A stretch of 35,946 bases of DNA from positions 1 through 35,946 of the forward strand of contig RKSG01000172.1 in the NCBI GenBank assembly GCA_007570995.1, in the 5' to 3' direction. Shown here piece by piece: positions 25,057 through 34,101 of this stretch (the stretch's first letter is position 1; each line of letters begins with the position of its first letter). Below the pieces are notes generated by a model. It saw only the letters and a list, made by a program, of their open reading frames with translations. It had not been told where the DNA came from and did no database searches. A program made the position numbers and the translations under genes. The DNA is from Nitrospirales bacterium. Its GTDB lineage: Bacteria; Nitrospirota; Nitrospiria; Nitrospirales; UBA8639.

Positions 25057-25896
25057 TTGACTCCTCTGACCTCTTCTGTTCTGTTTGCCGTGCCCTTCCC
25101 TGTGATTGATCCGGTCTTTTTTCGTTTGGGGCCTTTGCAATTTCGCTGGTACGGGCTGATGTATGTGTTGGGCCTGCTGTCGGCGTATGTTCTGATCAAA
25201 CGTCGGGCCGCAGCACGACATATCCCCTTAAGCCCTGTCCATTTGTCCGACCTGATACTGTACGCTGCCCTGGGCGTGTTTCTGGGGGGGCGTCTGGGCT
25301 ACACGCTCTTTTACAATAGCGCCTATTATCTGCAACATCCCGTCAAAATTCTGGCTGTGTGGGAAGGTGGCATGTCCTTTCATGGAGGGTTAATCGGCAC
25401 CTGCCTGGCCCTTTGTCTGTTCTGTTATAAAAAGGGATTCCCCGTCTATCCCATTGCGGACCTGGCTGCCCAGGCGGTGCCAATCGGGCTTGGCCTGGGG
25501 CGGCTGGGGAATTTTATCAACGGCGAGTTATACGGTCGTCCCACGGATGTCGAGTGGTGCATGGTGTTCCCCCGTGGCGGGGAGGCTTGCCGTCATCCAT
25601 CGCAGTTATATGAAATGGCACTGGAAGGGGTGGTCCTGTTCACTGTGCTGTGGGCGATTGCGAGAACACCCAGGCCACCCGGTACAGTATTCTGGAGTTT
25701 TGTCGCGGGGTACGGCATCGTTCGGAGTGTGGTCGAATTGTTTCGAGAACCGGATGCCCATCTGGGGTTTGTGCTGGGTCCCTTGACCATGGGGCAACTC
25801 TTAAGCATTCCCATGATTCTTCTGGGTCTCGTGATGCTTATGGTGACATGCCGAACAAGCCTTCCGGCGGCCAAACACGTGAGGACGCCACCTTGA
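25057..25896 (+). CDS. lgt: Prolipoprotein diacylglyceryl transferase
   Basis: This inner-membrane enzyme transfers diacylglycerol from phosphatidylglycerol to the lipobox cysteine of prolipoproteins. The 279-residue protein has about seven hydrophobic segments, the GGMSFHGGLIG motif and the signature GLGRLGNFINGELYGRP. I place the start at TTG 25057, which has AGGA 8 bases upstream; the frame is open to TTG 24964, but that would give an unusually long N-terminus. Its stop overlaps the next start (TTGA). Its substrates may include the lipoproteins predicted at 6647 and 32360. Confidence 0.93.
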   Translation: MTPLTSSVLFAVPFPVIDPVFFRLGPLQFRWYGLMYVLGLLSAYVLIKRRAAARHIPLSPVHLSDLILYAALGVFLGGRLGYTLFYNSAYYLQHPVKILAVWEGGMSFHGGLIGTCLALCLFCYKKGFPVYPIADLAAQAVPIGLGLGRLGNFINGELYGRPTDVEWCMVFPRGGEACRHPSQLYEMALEGVVLFTVLWAIARTPRPPGTVFWSFVAGYGIVRSVVELFREPDAHLGFVLGPLTMGQLLSIPMILLGLVMLMVTCRTSLPAAKHVRTPP

Positions 25897-28715
25897 CGAC
25901 GATGGCTACCAGCTCGATGGATCGTTGCCTCGGATGGCTTGAGCAGGGAGCCACTGCCGTCACCGCCACCCGTCGACTCGCGCGTCACCTTGAAGAACGT
26001 TACGCGCATGGTCAGCAGGCAAAGGGGGGCCGAGCCTGGGCCAGCCCCGACGTGCTGACCTGGGGCGGATGGCTGGAGCGCACCATCCGCGCTTTGGAGG
26101 GTGAGGGGTCACCGGTCTTGTTGAACGAGACTCAGGAACGGGCATTGTGGGAGCAGCTGATCCACGACGACCTGGAACGGACGAAGACCATCAATGTGCA
26201 GTTGTGGCAACACGGCTCAGCGGCGCGCGCCGCGTGCCATGCCCATGCTGCCTTCCACGCATGGTGCATGCAGGACATGTCGCGTGATGCAATCAGCGAC
26301 GATGCCCGGGCCTTTCTGCGCTGGCAGGAGGCATTCGAACAACGGTGCAGGAAGCACCATTGCCTTGATCGCGCTGTGCTTGGTACTCGCCTGCTTGCCC
26401 GTCTCGGCGCGTTGCGCGCGCGCGCACCGGCGTTGCCCGAGACCCTCATCGTCGCCGGGTTTACAGCTCATCCGCCGTTGCAGGAAAAACTGTTCACAGC
26501 ACTGGTCGGCCTCGGCGTGCGGATTGTGCCAATGGCGGTGCCCGATGTCGGCGGCCGGGCGTTACGATGCCAGGCCAGCGATCCCGAGGACGAACTCCTC
26601 CGAGCGGCCTCGTGGTGCCGGCAGAAATTACTCGCCAGCGTCGATACCGGTGCTGGCCCGCCGAACCTCGGCGTGGTCATCAGCAATCTTGAGGGGTGTC
26701 GTGACCAGGTCGCGCGTATCTTCGAGCAGGTCCTCGGCGGTTTTGATCCAGGCCTCGACCAGGTGCAGACGGCACGGCTGTTCCATCTGTCGCTGGGGAC
26801 CCCGCTGGCAGAACATCCAATGATCGCCGCTGCGCTTGAATGGCTCGAATGGTTGAGTGGCAGAGCAGACTTCGAGACCTTCAGTCGCTCGGTGCGTTCG
26901 CCGTTCATCAAAGGCACCGAGGCGGAATGGGACGCACGCGGTCGTTTCGATCTCGAACTGCGTCAGACCGTGTCGGCGAGTGTGACACCCGCTTTGTTGC
27001 GCTTGGCTCTGGACCTGTCACGGATCAAGAAACACATCCCGCCGACACTCGGTGACGTGTTGCACAAACTGCTTGCGGCCTCGACCGCGCTGGATACCCC
27101 CCAATCGCCGGCGAAGTGGGGCGTCATCTTCAGTGAGTGGCTGACAATTGCCGGATGGCCCGGCGAACGCGTTCTCGACAGTCACGAACATCAAGCGTTG
27201 ACAGCCTGGACCGAGGTCCTGGAGCGGCTTGCCTCGCTGAGCCTGCTGGAGCGTGCCTGCAGTGCGCGCCGGGCGTGGTTGTTTGTCAGGCAGATTGCGT
27301 CGAGCCGGGTCTTTAATCCCAAAGCCCTATCGGCACCGGTGCAACTGCTTGGAGTCGGGGAATCGGTCGGCTTGGATTTCGACGCGCTGTGGGTCACCGG
27401 GGTGACCGATGATGCCTGGCCGTCGCCACCGGTGCCGCTTCCCTTCCTGCCTGTTGACGAGCAACGTCGCCTGGGGATGCCGGAAGCGTCGTGGGATGTG
27501 TCGCTCAAACGCGCGCGTGACATCATTGCGCGATTGAAAACGGCGGCACCTGAAGTGGTGTTCAGTTACCCGAAGAAAGATGACGACGGGGAATTCCAGG
27601 TCAGTCTCCGGGAAAACGATGAGGACCGCGAAGCTCGGGCCAGTTCCCTGATTCGAACGATTCCCTGTGCTGTGGCGGACGAGTTGCCGGGCGAGGTCAT
27701 GCGCTGGCCGGATGCGATCGGCGATGCTCGGGACATGCTGGAGCGGGTGAGCGATGACCGTGGTCCGGTGCTGGCCGGTGGTGGCGCGCATGTCCATGGC
27801 GGGGCCGGATTGTTCAGCGATCAGGCCGCGTGCCCATTCCGCGCCTTTGCCGTGCATCGTCTGGGCAGTCAGACCGTCCAACAGGCCCGTGTCGCGCTCA
27901 ACGCCCTGGATCACGGGTCAATGGTGCACGTGATCCTTGAACGTCTGTGGGGTGACTGGAAGACGCAGGATGCCCTCAAGGATGTGGTGGCCACGCCGGA
28001 TATTTTGAAAGAGCAAATTGATGCCGCGATCAAGGCCGAACTGGACCGCTATCAATGGCTCAACCCAGGAGTGATGAGTCGCATGGCCCGTGCGTTGCAA
28101 CACCAGCGGTTGTTCAAGTTGTTGCAGGCCCATCTCTCGTTCGAGATTGAACGTCCACCGTTCACGGTGGTCGAGCGCGAAAAGAAGCTGGAACAGGACT
28201 TTCACAGCTTGCGGGTGCGCGTGCGTGTTGATCGCATCGATGAAATCGCCGGTGGCCACCATGTCCTGATTGATTACAAAACCGGTATCGCAGAACCGGC
28301 TTCGTGGTTTGGGGAGTATCCGAAGGAGCCACAGTTGCCATTGTACCGGGCGTTGCTGGGCGACCAGGTTGCCGGCGTCGCGTTTGCCAGGGTGCGCCGG
28401 GGTGAGGACGAGCAGAGTTACCTCAAAGGCGTGTGCGACGAGACCATCGCGGGTACTATCGGGCTGAGTCCGGTGTCGAAGTCCAGAGCCGCCAGGGGTA
28501 ACGGTATTGCCACCTGGGCGGATCTGGTTGTGCAATGGGATGGGGTGCTCAAAAACCTCGCGCATGCTGTTGCCAAGGGTGAGGCGAAGGTAGCCCCACA
28601 GCCGCAAGCCTGCAATTATTGTGACCAGCAGGCATTGTGCCGGATTGATGAGCGGGATGTGTTGAACGAATCCGGCAGGGACGATACCGACGAAAGAGGG
28701 CAGGACGATGGGTGA
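25893..28715 (+). CDS. AddB-like double-strand-break repair nuclease subunit
   Basis: This roughly 940-residue protein resembles the 'probable DNA repair protein' family related to AddB (TIGR03623 style). The N-terminal two thirds look helicase-like but lack a Walker A, as expected for an inactivated motor. The C-terminal nuclease has RVDRID and LIDYKTG (Asp794, Lys796), a PD-(D/E)XK site. Cys647 (ACPFRAFA) with Cys907, Cys910 and Cys916 (CNYCDQQALC) form an AddB-type 4Fe-4S cluster clasp. The start TTG 25893 overlaps the lgt stop (TTGA) and has GAGGA 7 bases upstream; ATG 25902 is an alternative. It overlaps the helicase gene by 8 bases. Confidence 0.9.
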   Translation: MTTMATSSMDRCLGWLEQGATAVTATRRLARHLEERYAHGQQAKGGRAWASPDVLTWGGWLERTIRALEGEGSPVLLNETQERALWEQLIHDDLERTKTINVQLWQHGSAARAACHAHAAFHAWCMQDMSRDAISDDARAFLRWQEAFEQRCRKHHCLDRAVLGTRLLARLGALRARAPALPETLIVAGFTAHPPLQEKLFTALVGLGVRIVPMAVPDVGGRALRCQASDPEDELLRAASWCRQKLLASVDTGAGPPNLGVVISNLEGCRDQVARIFEQVLGGFDPGLDQVQTARLFHLSLGTPLAEHPMIAAALEWLEWLSGRADFETFSRSVRSPFIKGTEAEWDARGRFDLELRQTVSASVTPALLRLALDLSRIKKHIPPTLGDVLHKLLAASTALDTPQSPAKWGVIFSEWLTIAGWPGERVLDSHEHQALTAWTEVLERLASLSLLERACSARRAWLFVRQIASSRVFNPKALSAPVQLLGVGESVGLDFDALWVTGVTDDAWPSPPVPLPFLPVDEQRRLGMPEASWDVSLKRARDIIARLKTAAPEVVFSYPKKDDDGEFQVSLRENDEDREARASSLIRTIPCAVADELPGEVMRWPDAIGDARDMLERVSDDRGPVLAGGGAHVHGGAGLFSDQAACPFRAFAVHRLGSQTVQQARVALNALDHGSMVHVILERLWGDWKTQDALKDVVATPDILKEQIDAAIKAELDRYQWLNPGVMSRMARALQHQRLFKLLQAHLSFEIERPPFTVVEREKKLEQDFHSLRVRVRVDRIDEIAGGHHVLIDYKTGIAEPASWFGEYPKEPQLPLYRALLGDQVAGVAFARVRRGEDEQSYLKGVCDETIAGTIGLSPVSKSRAARGNGIATWADLVVQWDGVLKNLAHAVAKGEAKVAPQPQACNYCDQQALCRIDERDVLNESGRDDTDERGQDDG

Positions 28716-31700
28716 CGATCCCGGTCACAACCGTGTCGTGCGTTCCCCGGGTGATGCGAAGGTGCGGGGTGACGCGACGGATCCCCATCGGTCATTCATC
28801 GTGCGTGCTCCGGCCGGCTCCGGCAAAACCACCTTGCTGATCCAGCGTTACCTGAAATTACTGACGCGAGTCGAGAAACCCGAAGAGATTCTGTGCATGA
28901 CGTTCACCCGCAAGGCAGCCGGCGAGATGCGCAACCGGGTGCTGGCTGCGTTGCGGTGTGCGGAAGAGGGAACATCGGACGGGGATACGACGATGTATCA
29001 TCAGTTGGCCTGTGAGGCCCTGGTCCATGCGCGCAAGTCTAACTGGAATCTGCTGGACAACCCGGCGCGTCTGCAGTTCCATACCATAGATGCAATGTGC
29101 AGTCGGCTGGTGCGGCAGATGCCGCAGGCTTCGGGATTCGGCGCAGCGCCCGCGATCGAAGATTATCCCGGGGTCATGTACCGCAGGGCGGCGGATGAAG
29201 CGATTGCCTGCATGGACGATGGCGATGAACCGGCGGCACGGGCCGCGCGCAGCATGCTCGACCATCTCGACAACAACCATGATCGTTTACAGAGTTTGAT
29301 CGTGGAGATGCTTGGCTCCCGTGACCAGTGGTTGTGGTTGACTGTGCAGCATGACGCCAGGGAGCGCGGGACACTCGAACGGGCCTGGGATGAGGTGGTG
29401 ACTCACGATCTGAAGCGAGTGCGCGGTGCCATTTCCGAGAATGCCGCACGTGCCGCCGAGATCGTAGCCTGCGCGATTGCGGCCGCAACCAGGTTGCATG
29501 ACGAAGGATCGGATTCGCCGATCGTGACCTGTCGTGACCTGAACGACCTGCCGTTGGCCAGTCCCGATGCACTGCCGCAGTGGTGTGGCCTCGCGCAATT
29601 GTTGCTGACCGAGAACGGAACATTGCGGAAGGGCAGGGGAGTGACGAAGAGGGTCGGCTTCCCGTCAGGCAGCGTGGAGGACAAGGCGGTCAAACAGCGT
29701 ATGGTTGATTTGCTTGACGGCTTGTGTGGTGAGACTGCGCTGGACGGCGGTCCAGGTTCATGGGTGGAGGACCTGCATGCGGTTCGCTGTTTGCCGCAAC
29801 CGCGTTACGACGATAAGCAGTGGGAGATCCTGGGCGCGTTGTTAACGTTGTTGAAACAGGCTGCGGCGCAGCTCAACCTCGACATCGGTGCCTCCGGGCG
29901 TTGCGATTTCATCGCGCTCTCCAACAGTGCCCGCGACGCGCTCGGTACGGTGGATGACCCAACCGACCTTGCGCTGGTACTGGACTACAAAATACAGCAC
30001 ATTCTCGTTGATGAATTTCAGGATACATCGCAAGCACAGATGGATCTGCTCGAATTGCTGACCGCGGGCTGGGATGGATCAGACAATCGAACGCTGTTTC
30101 TGGTCGGCGATCCGATGCAGTCCATCTATGCATTCCGCCGTGCCGATGTGGGGATCTACCTGCGTACCGTGCAGTCCGGCATCGGACAATTCAAGCCGGA
30201 GTCGTTGACGCTGACCGCAAATTTCCGCTCGCAACAACCGTTGGTCGAATGGGTCAACCGGGTGTTTGGAAAGGCGATGCCTCCGAGCAGCGATGAACTG
30301 ACCGGTGCCGTTGAGTTTTCGGCGTCGACAGCGTCCCGTGACGGTGATGCCGATGCCGGCGTGTTCCTTCATGCGTATCATGATCAGGACAGGCAGGACG
30401 AAGCCTCGGCATTGGCCGCCATCGCGCATGCCGAACGTGACAGAGATGGTCACGCCACCATCGCGATTCTGGCACGTGCTCGCCTTCATCTCCCGGCGAT
30501 CCTGCGTGCGCTCAAGGCGGTGGGGGTGCCTTATCAGAAAGTTGGGTTGGAGCCGCTGGTGGAACGCCCGCTGGTGCGGGATCTGCTGGCTCTGACCTGT
30601 GCACTCCTGCATCCGTCCGACCGCACGGCCTGGCTGGCGGTGTTAAGGGCACCGTGGTGTGGTCTGGAATTGCGGGATCTGGAATTGCTGTCTGCCTCCG
30701 ATGGCAACCTGTGGGAGCGTCTGCATGACCCGGCTGTGTGCATGGGTCTGTCGTGCACGGCACAGGAGCGTGTGGCGCGTATCGTGCCGGTGCTGGAGCA
30801 GGCGCTGGCGAACCGTGGTCGCCTGGTGCCGGCGCGCTGGATTGAGAACACCTGGTTGCACCTTGGCGGTGCGGCCCTGACGACGAAGGAGGACTGGCCC
30901 GATGCGCGTCTGTACTTCGATCAGTTGCGCCAGCTGTGTGAGTCAAGCGGGTTGCGCGATTATCGGGAACTGTATGAGTCTCTCCGGGAAGTGCGCTCGG
31001 TTGCGGGAAGTGGTGCCGATGCGGTCGATGCCCCGTCCAATCCGGTACAGGTGATGAGCATGCATGGTGCCAAAGGGTTGGAGTTTGATGTGGTGCTGAT
31101 ACCGGGCCTGGCGCGCACCACCAAATCCGACGAGAAAAAATTGATGTTGTGGAACAATCACCAGTCCGCAGCCGAGAAGAGGATGAGGCTGCTGATTGCG
31201 CCGTTGCATGTACCGGAACACAACAAAGACGACGGGAGCATGACCGGCGACAAGGGCGCGATGTACGAATACCTGCGGACGTTTCTCAAGAACAAGCAAC
31301 GGTTGGAAGATGCGCGGTTGTTGTACGTGGCCTGCACTCGGGCAAAGCATCGTCTGCATCTGTTTGCAACCGTGAAGACCGAAAAAGAAAAACGCGACGT
31401 GTTGAAACCTCCGCCCGTCGGAGCCTTGTTGTCCCATATCTGGCAATCCTGTGGAGACGACTTCTCCGCCGTGCTGAAGAGCACACGGGAGGACGAGGTT
31501 GCGGCAACATCCCCGGCAGGTCGGACCGAGCAGGATGCGCAAACGTACCTGCGACGGGTACCGGACGGCTGGCAACTGCCGTCGCCGTCGGAGGCGATCC
31601 CGTTGCAGCCGGATCTTGATGAGGTGTCCGATCTCAGCGACACGGTGCCGACGTTTGACTGGGCCGGTCAGCCCGCACGACTGACCGGCATCATCGTACA

Positions 31701-32217
31701 CAGGATGTTATGCCTGATTGCGGAGCAGGGCTTGCACCACTGGGATGCGAAACGGGTGCGGGGATGTCGCGCGGCATGGGCTGCCGAACTGAAGGTATGG
31801 GGGCTTGAGCGGGCAACACGTGCGCGGGTGATCGACAGTATTGAAACGGCATTGTGTTCCAGCCTCGATGATCCGCGAGGACGCTGGATTCTTGATGACA
31901 CCCATCGGGAGGTGCGTAATGAATACGCCCTCAGCGGTATCATCAACGGCCGCCTGGTGCGCAATCTGGTACCGGATCGTACCATGACCGATGGGGATGG
32001 TGTGCGCTGGATCATCGACTACAAGGCAGGCGGCCACCGTGGCCCCGACCTGGAAGGCTTCCTCGACAACGAGCAGAGGCGCTACCGCTCTCAACTCGAT
32101 GGCTATGCGAGCCTGATGTCGTGCATGACCGACGCGCCGATTCGCCTTGGCCTGTACTTTCCACTGGTGCGTGGCTGGCGCGAATGGGCGTGGCGGGGAA
32201 ATGGAGAGCAGTCATGA
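28708..32217 (+). CDS. AddA/RecB-like UvrD-family helicase-nuclease
   Basis: This 1169-residue superfamily 1 helicase should unwind DNA ends and degrade one strand, loading recombination with its AddB-like partner. Motifs in order: I APAGSGKTT (34-42), Ia TFTRKAAGEM, II DEFQDT (435-440), III LVGDPMQSIYAFRRAD, IV ANFRSQQPLVEWV, V VMSMHGAKGLEFD, VI LYVACTRAKHRLHL. The C-terminus carries a nuclease with VPDRT and WIIDYKAGG (Asp1104, Lys1106). Both helicase and nuclease sites look intact. The ATG at 28708 lies inside the partner gene (8-base overlap), so expression is coupled. It is not a RecBCD trio: no recC or recD is adjacent. Confidence 0.93.
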   Translation: MGDDPGHNRVVRSPGDAKVRGDATDPHRSFIVRAPAGSGKTTLLIQRYLKLLTRVEKPEEILCMTFTRKAAGEMRNRVLAALRCAEEGTSDGDTTMYHQLACEALVHARKSNWNLLDNPARLQFHTIDAMCSRLVRQMPQASGFGAAPAIEDYPGVMYRRAADEAIACMDDGDEPAARAARSMLDHLDNNHDRLQSLIVEMLGSRDQWLWLTVQHDARERGTLERAWDEVVTHDLKRVRGAISENAARAAEIVACAIAAATRLHDEGSDSPIVTCRDLNDLPLASPDALPQWCGLAQLLLTENGTLRKGRGVTKRVGFPSGSVEDKAVKQRMVDLLDGLCGETALDGGPGSWVEDLHAVRCLPQPRYDDKQWEILGALLTLLKQAAAQLNLDIGASGRCDFIALSNSARDALGTVDDPTDLALVLDYKIQHILVDEFQDTSQAQMDLLELLTAGWDGSDNRTLFLVGDPMQSIYAFRRADVGIYLRTVQSGIGQFKPESLTLTANFRSQQPLVEWVNRVFGKAMPPSSDELTGAVEFSASTASRDGDADAGVFLHAYHDQDRQDEASALAAIAHAERDRDGHATIAILARARLHLPAILRALKAVGVPYQKVGLEPLVERPLVRDLLALTCALLHPSDRTAWLAVLRAPWCGLELRDLELLSASDGNLWERLHDPAVCMGLSCTAQERVARIVPVLEQALANRGRLVPARWIENTWLHLGGAALTTKEDWPDARLYFDQLRQLCESSGLRDYRELYESLREVRSVAGSGADAVDAPSNPVQVMSMHGAKGLEFDVVLIPGLARTTKSDEKKLMLWNNHQSAAEKRMRLLIAPLHVPEHNKDDGSMTGDKGAMYEYLRTFLKNKQRLEDARLLYVACTRAKHRLHLFATVKTEKEKRDVLKPPPVGALLSHIWQSCGDDFSAVLKSTREDEVAATSPAGRTEQDAQTYLRRVPDGWQLPSPSEAIPLQPDLDEVSDLSDTVPTFDWAGQPARLTGIIVHRMLCLIAEQGLHHWDAKRVRGCRAAWAAELKVWGLERATRARVIDSIETALCSSLDDPRGRWILDDTHREVRNEYALSGIINGRLVRNLVPDRTMTDGDGVRWIIDYKAGGHRGPDLEGFLDNEQRRYRSQLDGYASLMSCMTDAPIRLGLYFPLVRGWREWAWRGNGEQS

Positions 32218-32276
32218 ACGTGGCCCCGGGGTGTAGTGAGAGACAGGCCACACTGTGTGCATAAGAACCCCGGTGG

Positions 32277-32297
32277 AGCAATCGCGCTGCGATTGCT
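32277..32297. repeat. 21-bp perfect palindrome, copy 1
   Basis: AGCAATCGC and GCGATTGCT flank a GCT centre. An identical 21-base copy is at 35858-35878, and both follow GG(T/G)G(G/A)G. The copy lies in the 142-bp gap between the convergent helicase and TPR-lipoprotein genes. There is no T-run, so it is not a classical terminator. Confidence 0.8.
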
Positions 32298-32359
32298 GGT
32301 CGCGCGGGCGAGCTTACAGGCCGGACGGGAATAATGTGGACACCGTTGTTGGTGCCGTG

Positions 32360-32812
32360 CTACCGGCCGCCACTGCCGCTGCCGCCAAGGCCGCCAAGCC
32401 CCGGTAACGAAGGGACGGAGCCTCCTTTTTTGTCGACCGTGACGTCGCCGTAACGCCGGAATTTACGTGAATTCCAGATCACCGAATGCCCGGGGGCGAG
32501 GTTCGCGGCCTGGGTGTAGTGTTCGTCGGCGTCGGTCTCGTTGCCCAGTTGATCCAGGGTCAACGCCAGATTGTAATGTGCCTCCGCCAGTTCCGGTTGG
32601 ACCCGTATGGCTTGTTCGTAATGCTCTCTGGCCTCGGCCCACCGACCGTCTGCATATGCCTGGTTACCGTTTTTCATGGACGATACTGCCTCGGGGTCAG
32701 CAGTACCAGGGGGATTCAACGCCGAGTCTTGTACGTTCCCAAGTCCGCCGCATGCCCCGATGGCGCCGAGGCAGGCGATGATGAGGCCGATTCTCCAGTG
32801 TTTCAGTGCCAT
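32360..32812 (-). CDS. TPR-containing lipoprotein
   Basis: The 150-residue product begins with a signal peptide whose lipobox is close to IGAC, so it should be lipidated and anchored in a membrane facing the periplasm. Residues 50-120 contain about two tetratricopeptide repeats (GNQAYADGRWAEAREHYEQAI; AEAHYNLALTLDQLGNETDADEHY). The C-terminus is a Gly/Ser-rich tail (GLGGLGGSGSGG). The ATG at 32812 has AAAGGA 7 bases upstream. The role is unknown; TPRs usually bind proteins. Confidence 0.8.
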   Translation of the reverse strand: MALKHWRIGLIIACLGAIGACGGLGNVQDSALNPPGTADPEAVSSMKNGNQAYADGRWAEAREHYEQAIRVQPELAEAHYNLALTLDQLGNETDADEHYTQAANLAPGHSVIWNSRKFRRYGDVTVDKKGGSVPSLPGLGGLGGSGSGGR

Positions 32813-32843
32813 GTTCATTTCCTTTGTGCAGTAAATCCGGTTC

Positions 32844-33029
32844 CTACCCTGTTTCAGGCCCGATTGACTCCCCGTTGCAGTCCGCACAGCCCCATTCCGC
32901 ATCAATAAATGTCATGGGTTCTCCACAGAATGGACAGTCTGGGGGAGGAGCCGATTGGACAGGACGCAGGACAGGCAACTCAAACTCCAGGTCCTCTTCA
33001 TCCATCCCGAAAGGAAGAGCCGGATTCAT
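32844..33029 (-). CDS. Small zinc-ribbon protein
   Basis: The 61-residue protein has CPFC and CADC knuckles separated by about 15 residues (CPFCGEPMTFIDAEWGCADC), a compact zinc ribbon. No DNA-binding or enzymatic domain is attached. The start is ATG 33029, without a clear ribosome-binding site; ATG 33005 is an alternative. It lies between the TPR lipoprotein and the thioredoxin-like gene on the same strand, so these may be one unit. Confidence 0.6.
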   Translation of the reverse strand: MNPALPFGMDEEDLEFELPVLRPVQSAPPPDCPFCGEPMTFIDAEWGCADCNGESIGPETG

Positions 33030-33050
33030 GGTGAGGGTGCGGTGCGCGGG

Positions 33051-33305
33051 TCACGCACGACGTTGAGCCAACGCCTTTTCAGCACTTTGCCGCGACGGGA
33101 CGCCAACAAAGGTGAGGCGACCATTGATAATCGTGGCGGGAACGGCTCGAACCGAGTGACGATCGGCCAGTTCCTGACCATCGACCGTCGCAATGTCAAT
33201 TTCCCGGTAACTGAAGCTGTGTTTCACCCGCAACTGTTTCCACAAATTCTTGGCCGAAGGACATGCCGAGCATGTCGACGAGACCAGCAACGTGACATTT
33301 GCCAT
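33051..33305 (-). CDS. Thioredoxin-like protein with CSAC active site
   Basis: An 84-residue minimal thioredoxin/glutaredoxin fold: strand MANVTLLVSS, CSAC at 12-15 followed by helix PSAKNLWKQL, and the cis-Pro loop RAVPATIINGR. The CSAC motif with cis-Pro suggests disulfide or glutathione chemistry, perhaps like small archaeal and bacterial redox-active thioredoxins. ATG 33305 follows GGAG. It is downstream of the two-component operon and could act in redox signalling, though that is a guess. Confidence 0.8.
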   Translation of the reverse strand: MANVTLLVSSTCSACPSAKNLWKQLRVKHSFSYREIDIATVDGQELADRHSVRAVPATIINGRLTFVGVPSRQSAEKALAQRRA

Positions 33306-33426
33306 AGCGCTTCGCTCCGTGAATTTCAGAGGAAGATGGTAACACTAACGGGAAACGACCCGCAACCTGGCTCCGGCGAGAGGTCATACGGCAGGCAAGT
33401 GGGGGAGCCTGAAGGAAGAACGGCGG

Positions 33427-34101
33427 TCAGGGATGAGGGTCGAGTTCAATAATGCCTTTCCGGATCGCTAAAATCGCGGCTTGCGTCCGATCATAGACGT
33501 GAAGTTTATGGAAGATGTTCCGAACGTGATTTTTCACGGTCTTCTCGCTGAGATCCAGCACATTGGCGATTTCTTTGTTGGTCTTGCCATCGGCCACCAG
33601 ACGCAGCACCGTAATTTCCCGCTCCGTCAGGTCATGTTCCAGCAACGACTTCTTTTTCCCTTTCCCTTCAGCCAGCAATGAAAATTCGGCCAGAATTTTG
33701 CTGGCCACCGACGGATGGATCAACGATTCGCCTCTGGAAATGGCACGAATGGCGGCGATGATCTCTGTGGAGTCCGAATCCTTAATCAGATAGCCCGTGG
33801 CGCCGGCCCGGACCAGATCGAAAATATACTGATGGTCCTCATACATGGTGAGCGCGATAATGCCGATGTGCGGCATTTCCCGCTTGATAATCCGTGTGGC
33901 TTCCACCCCCGACATCCCCGGCATGCTCACATCCATCATAATCACGTCGGGAAGCAATTGCCGGGCTTTTTCGACGGCTTCCCCGCCATCCCTGGCCTCT
34001 CCCACGATTTCGATTTCTTCCTGCGGTTCGAGAATAGCGGCGAGTCCCTCACGCACGACACGGTGGTCATCTGCCAGCACGACTTTAATGGTTTTTGCCA
34101 T
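33427..34101 (-). CDS. NarL/FixJ-type response regulator
   Basis: The 224-residue protein has a receiver domain with acidic pocket Asp11/Asp12, phosphoacceptor Asp57 in MMDVSMPG, Thr85 and Lys107, and a LuxR-type helix-turn-helix (about 155-210: LTEREITVLRLVADGKTNKEIA). It should bind DNA as a dimer when phosphorylated. ATG 34101 lies within the last codons of the kinase gene (17-base overlap), so the two are a cognate pair. Its target genes are not shown by the sequence. Confidence 0.93.
   Translation of the reverse strand: MAKTIKVVLADDHRVVREGLAAILEPQEEIEIVGEARDGGEAVEKARQLLPDVIMMDVSMPGMSGVEATRIIKREMPHIGIIALTMYEDHQYIFDLVRAGATGYLIKDSDSTEIIAAIRAISRGESLIHPSVASKILAEFSLLAEGKGKKKSLLEHDLTEREITVLRLVADGKTNKEIANVLDLSEKTVKNHVRNIFHKLHVYDRTQAAILAIRKGIIELDPHP

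Noticed and set aside
32277-32297. Palindrome as a Rho-independent terminator
   Set aside because: A strong stem but no T-run on either strand.
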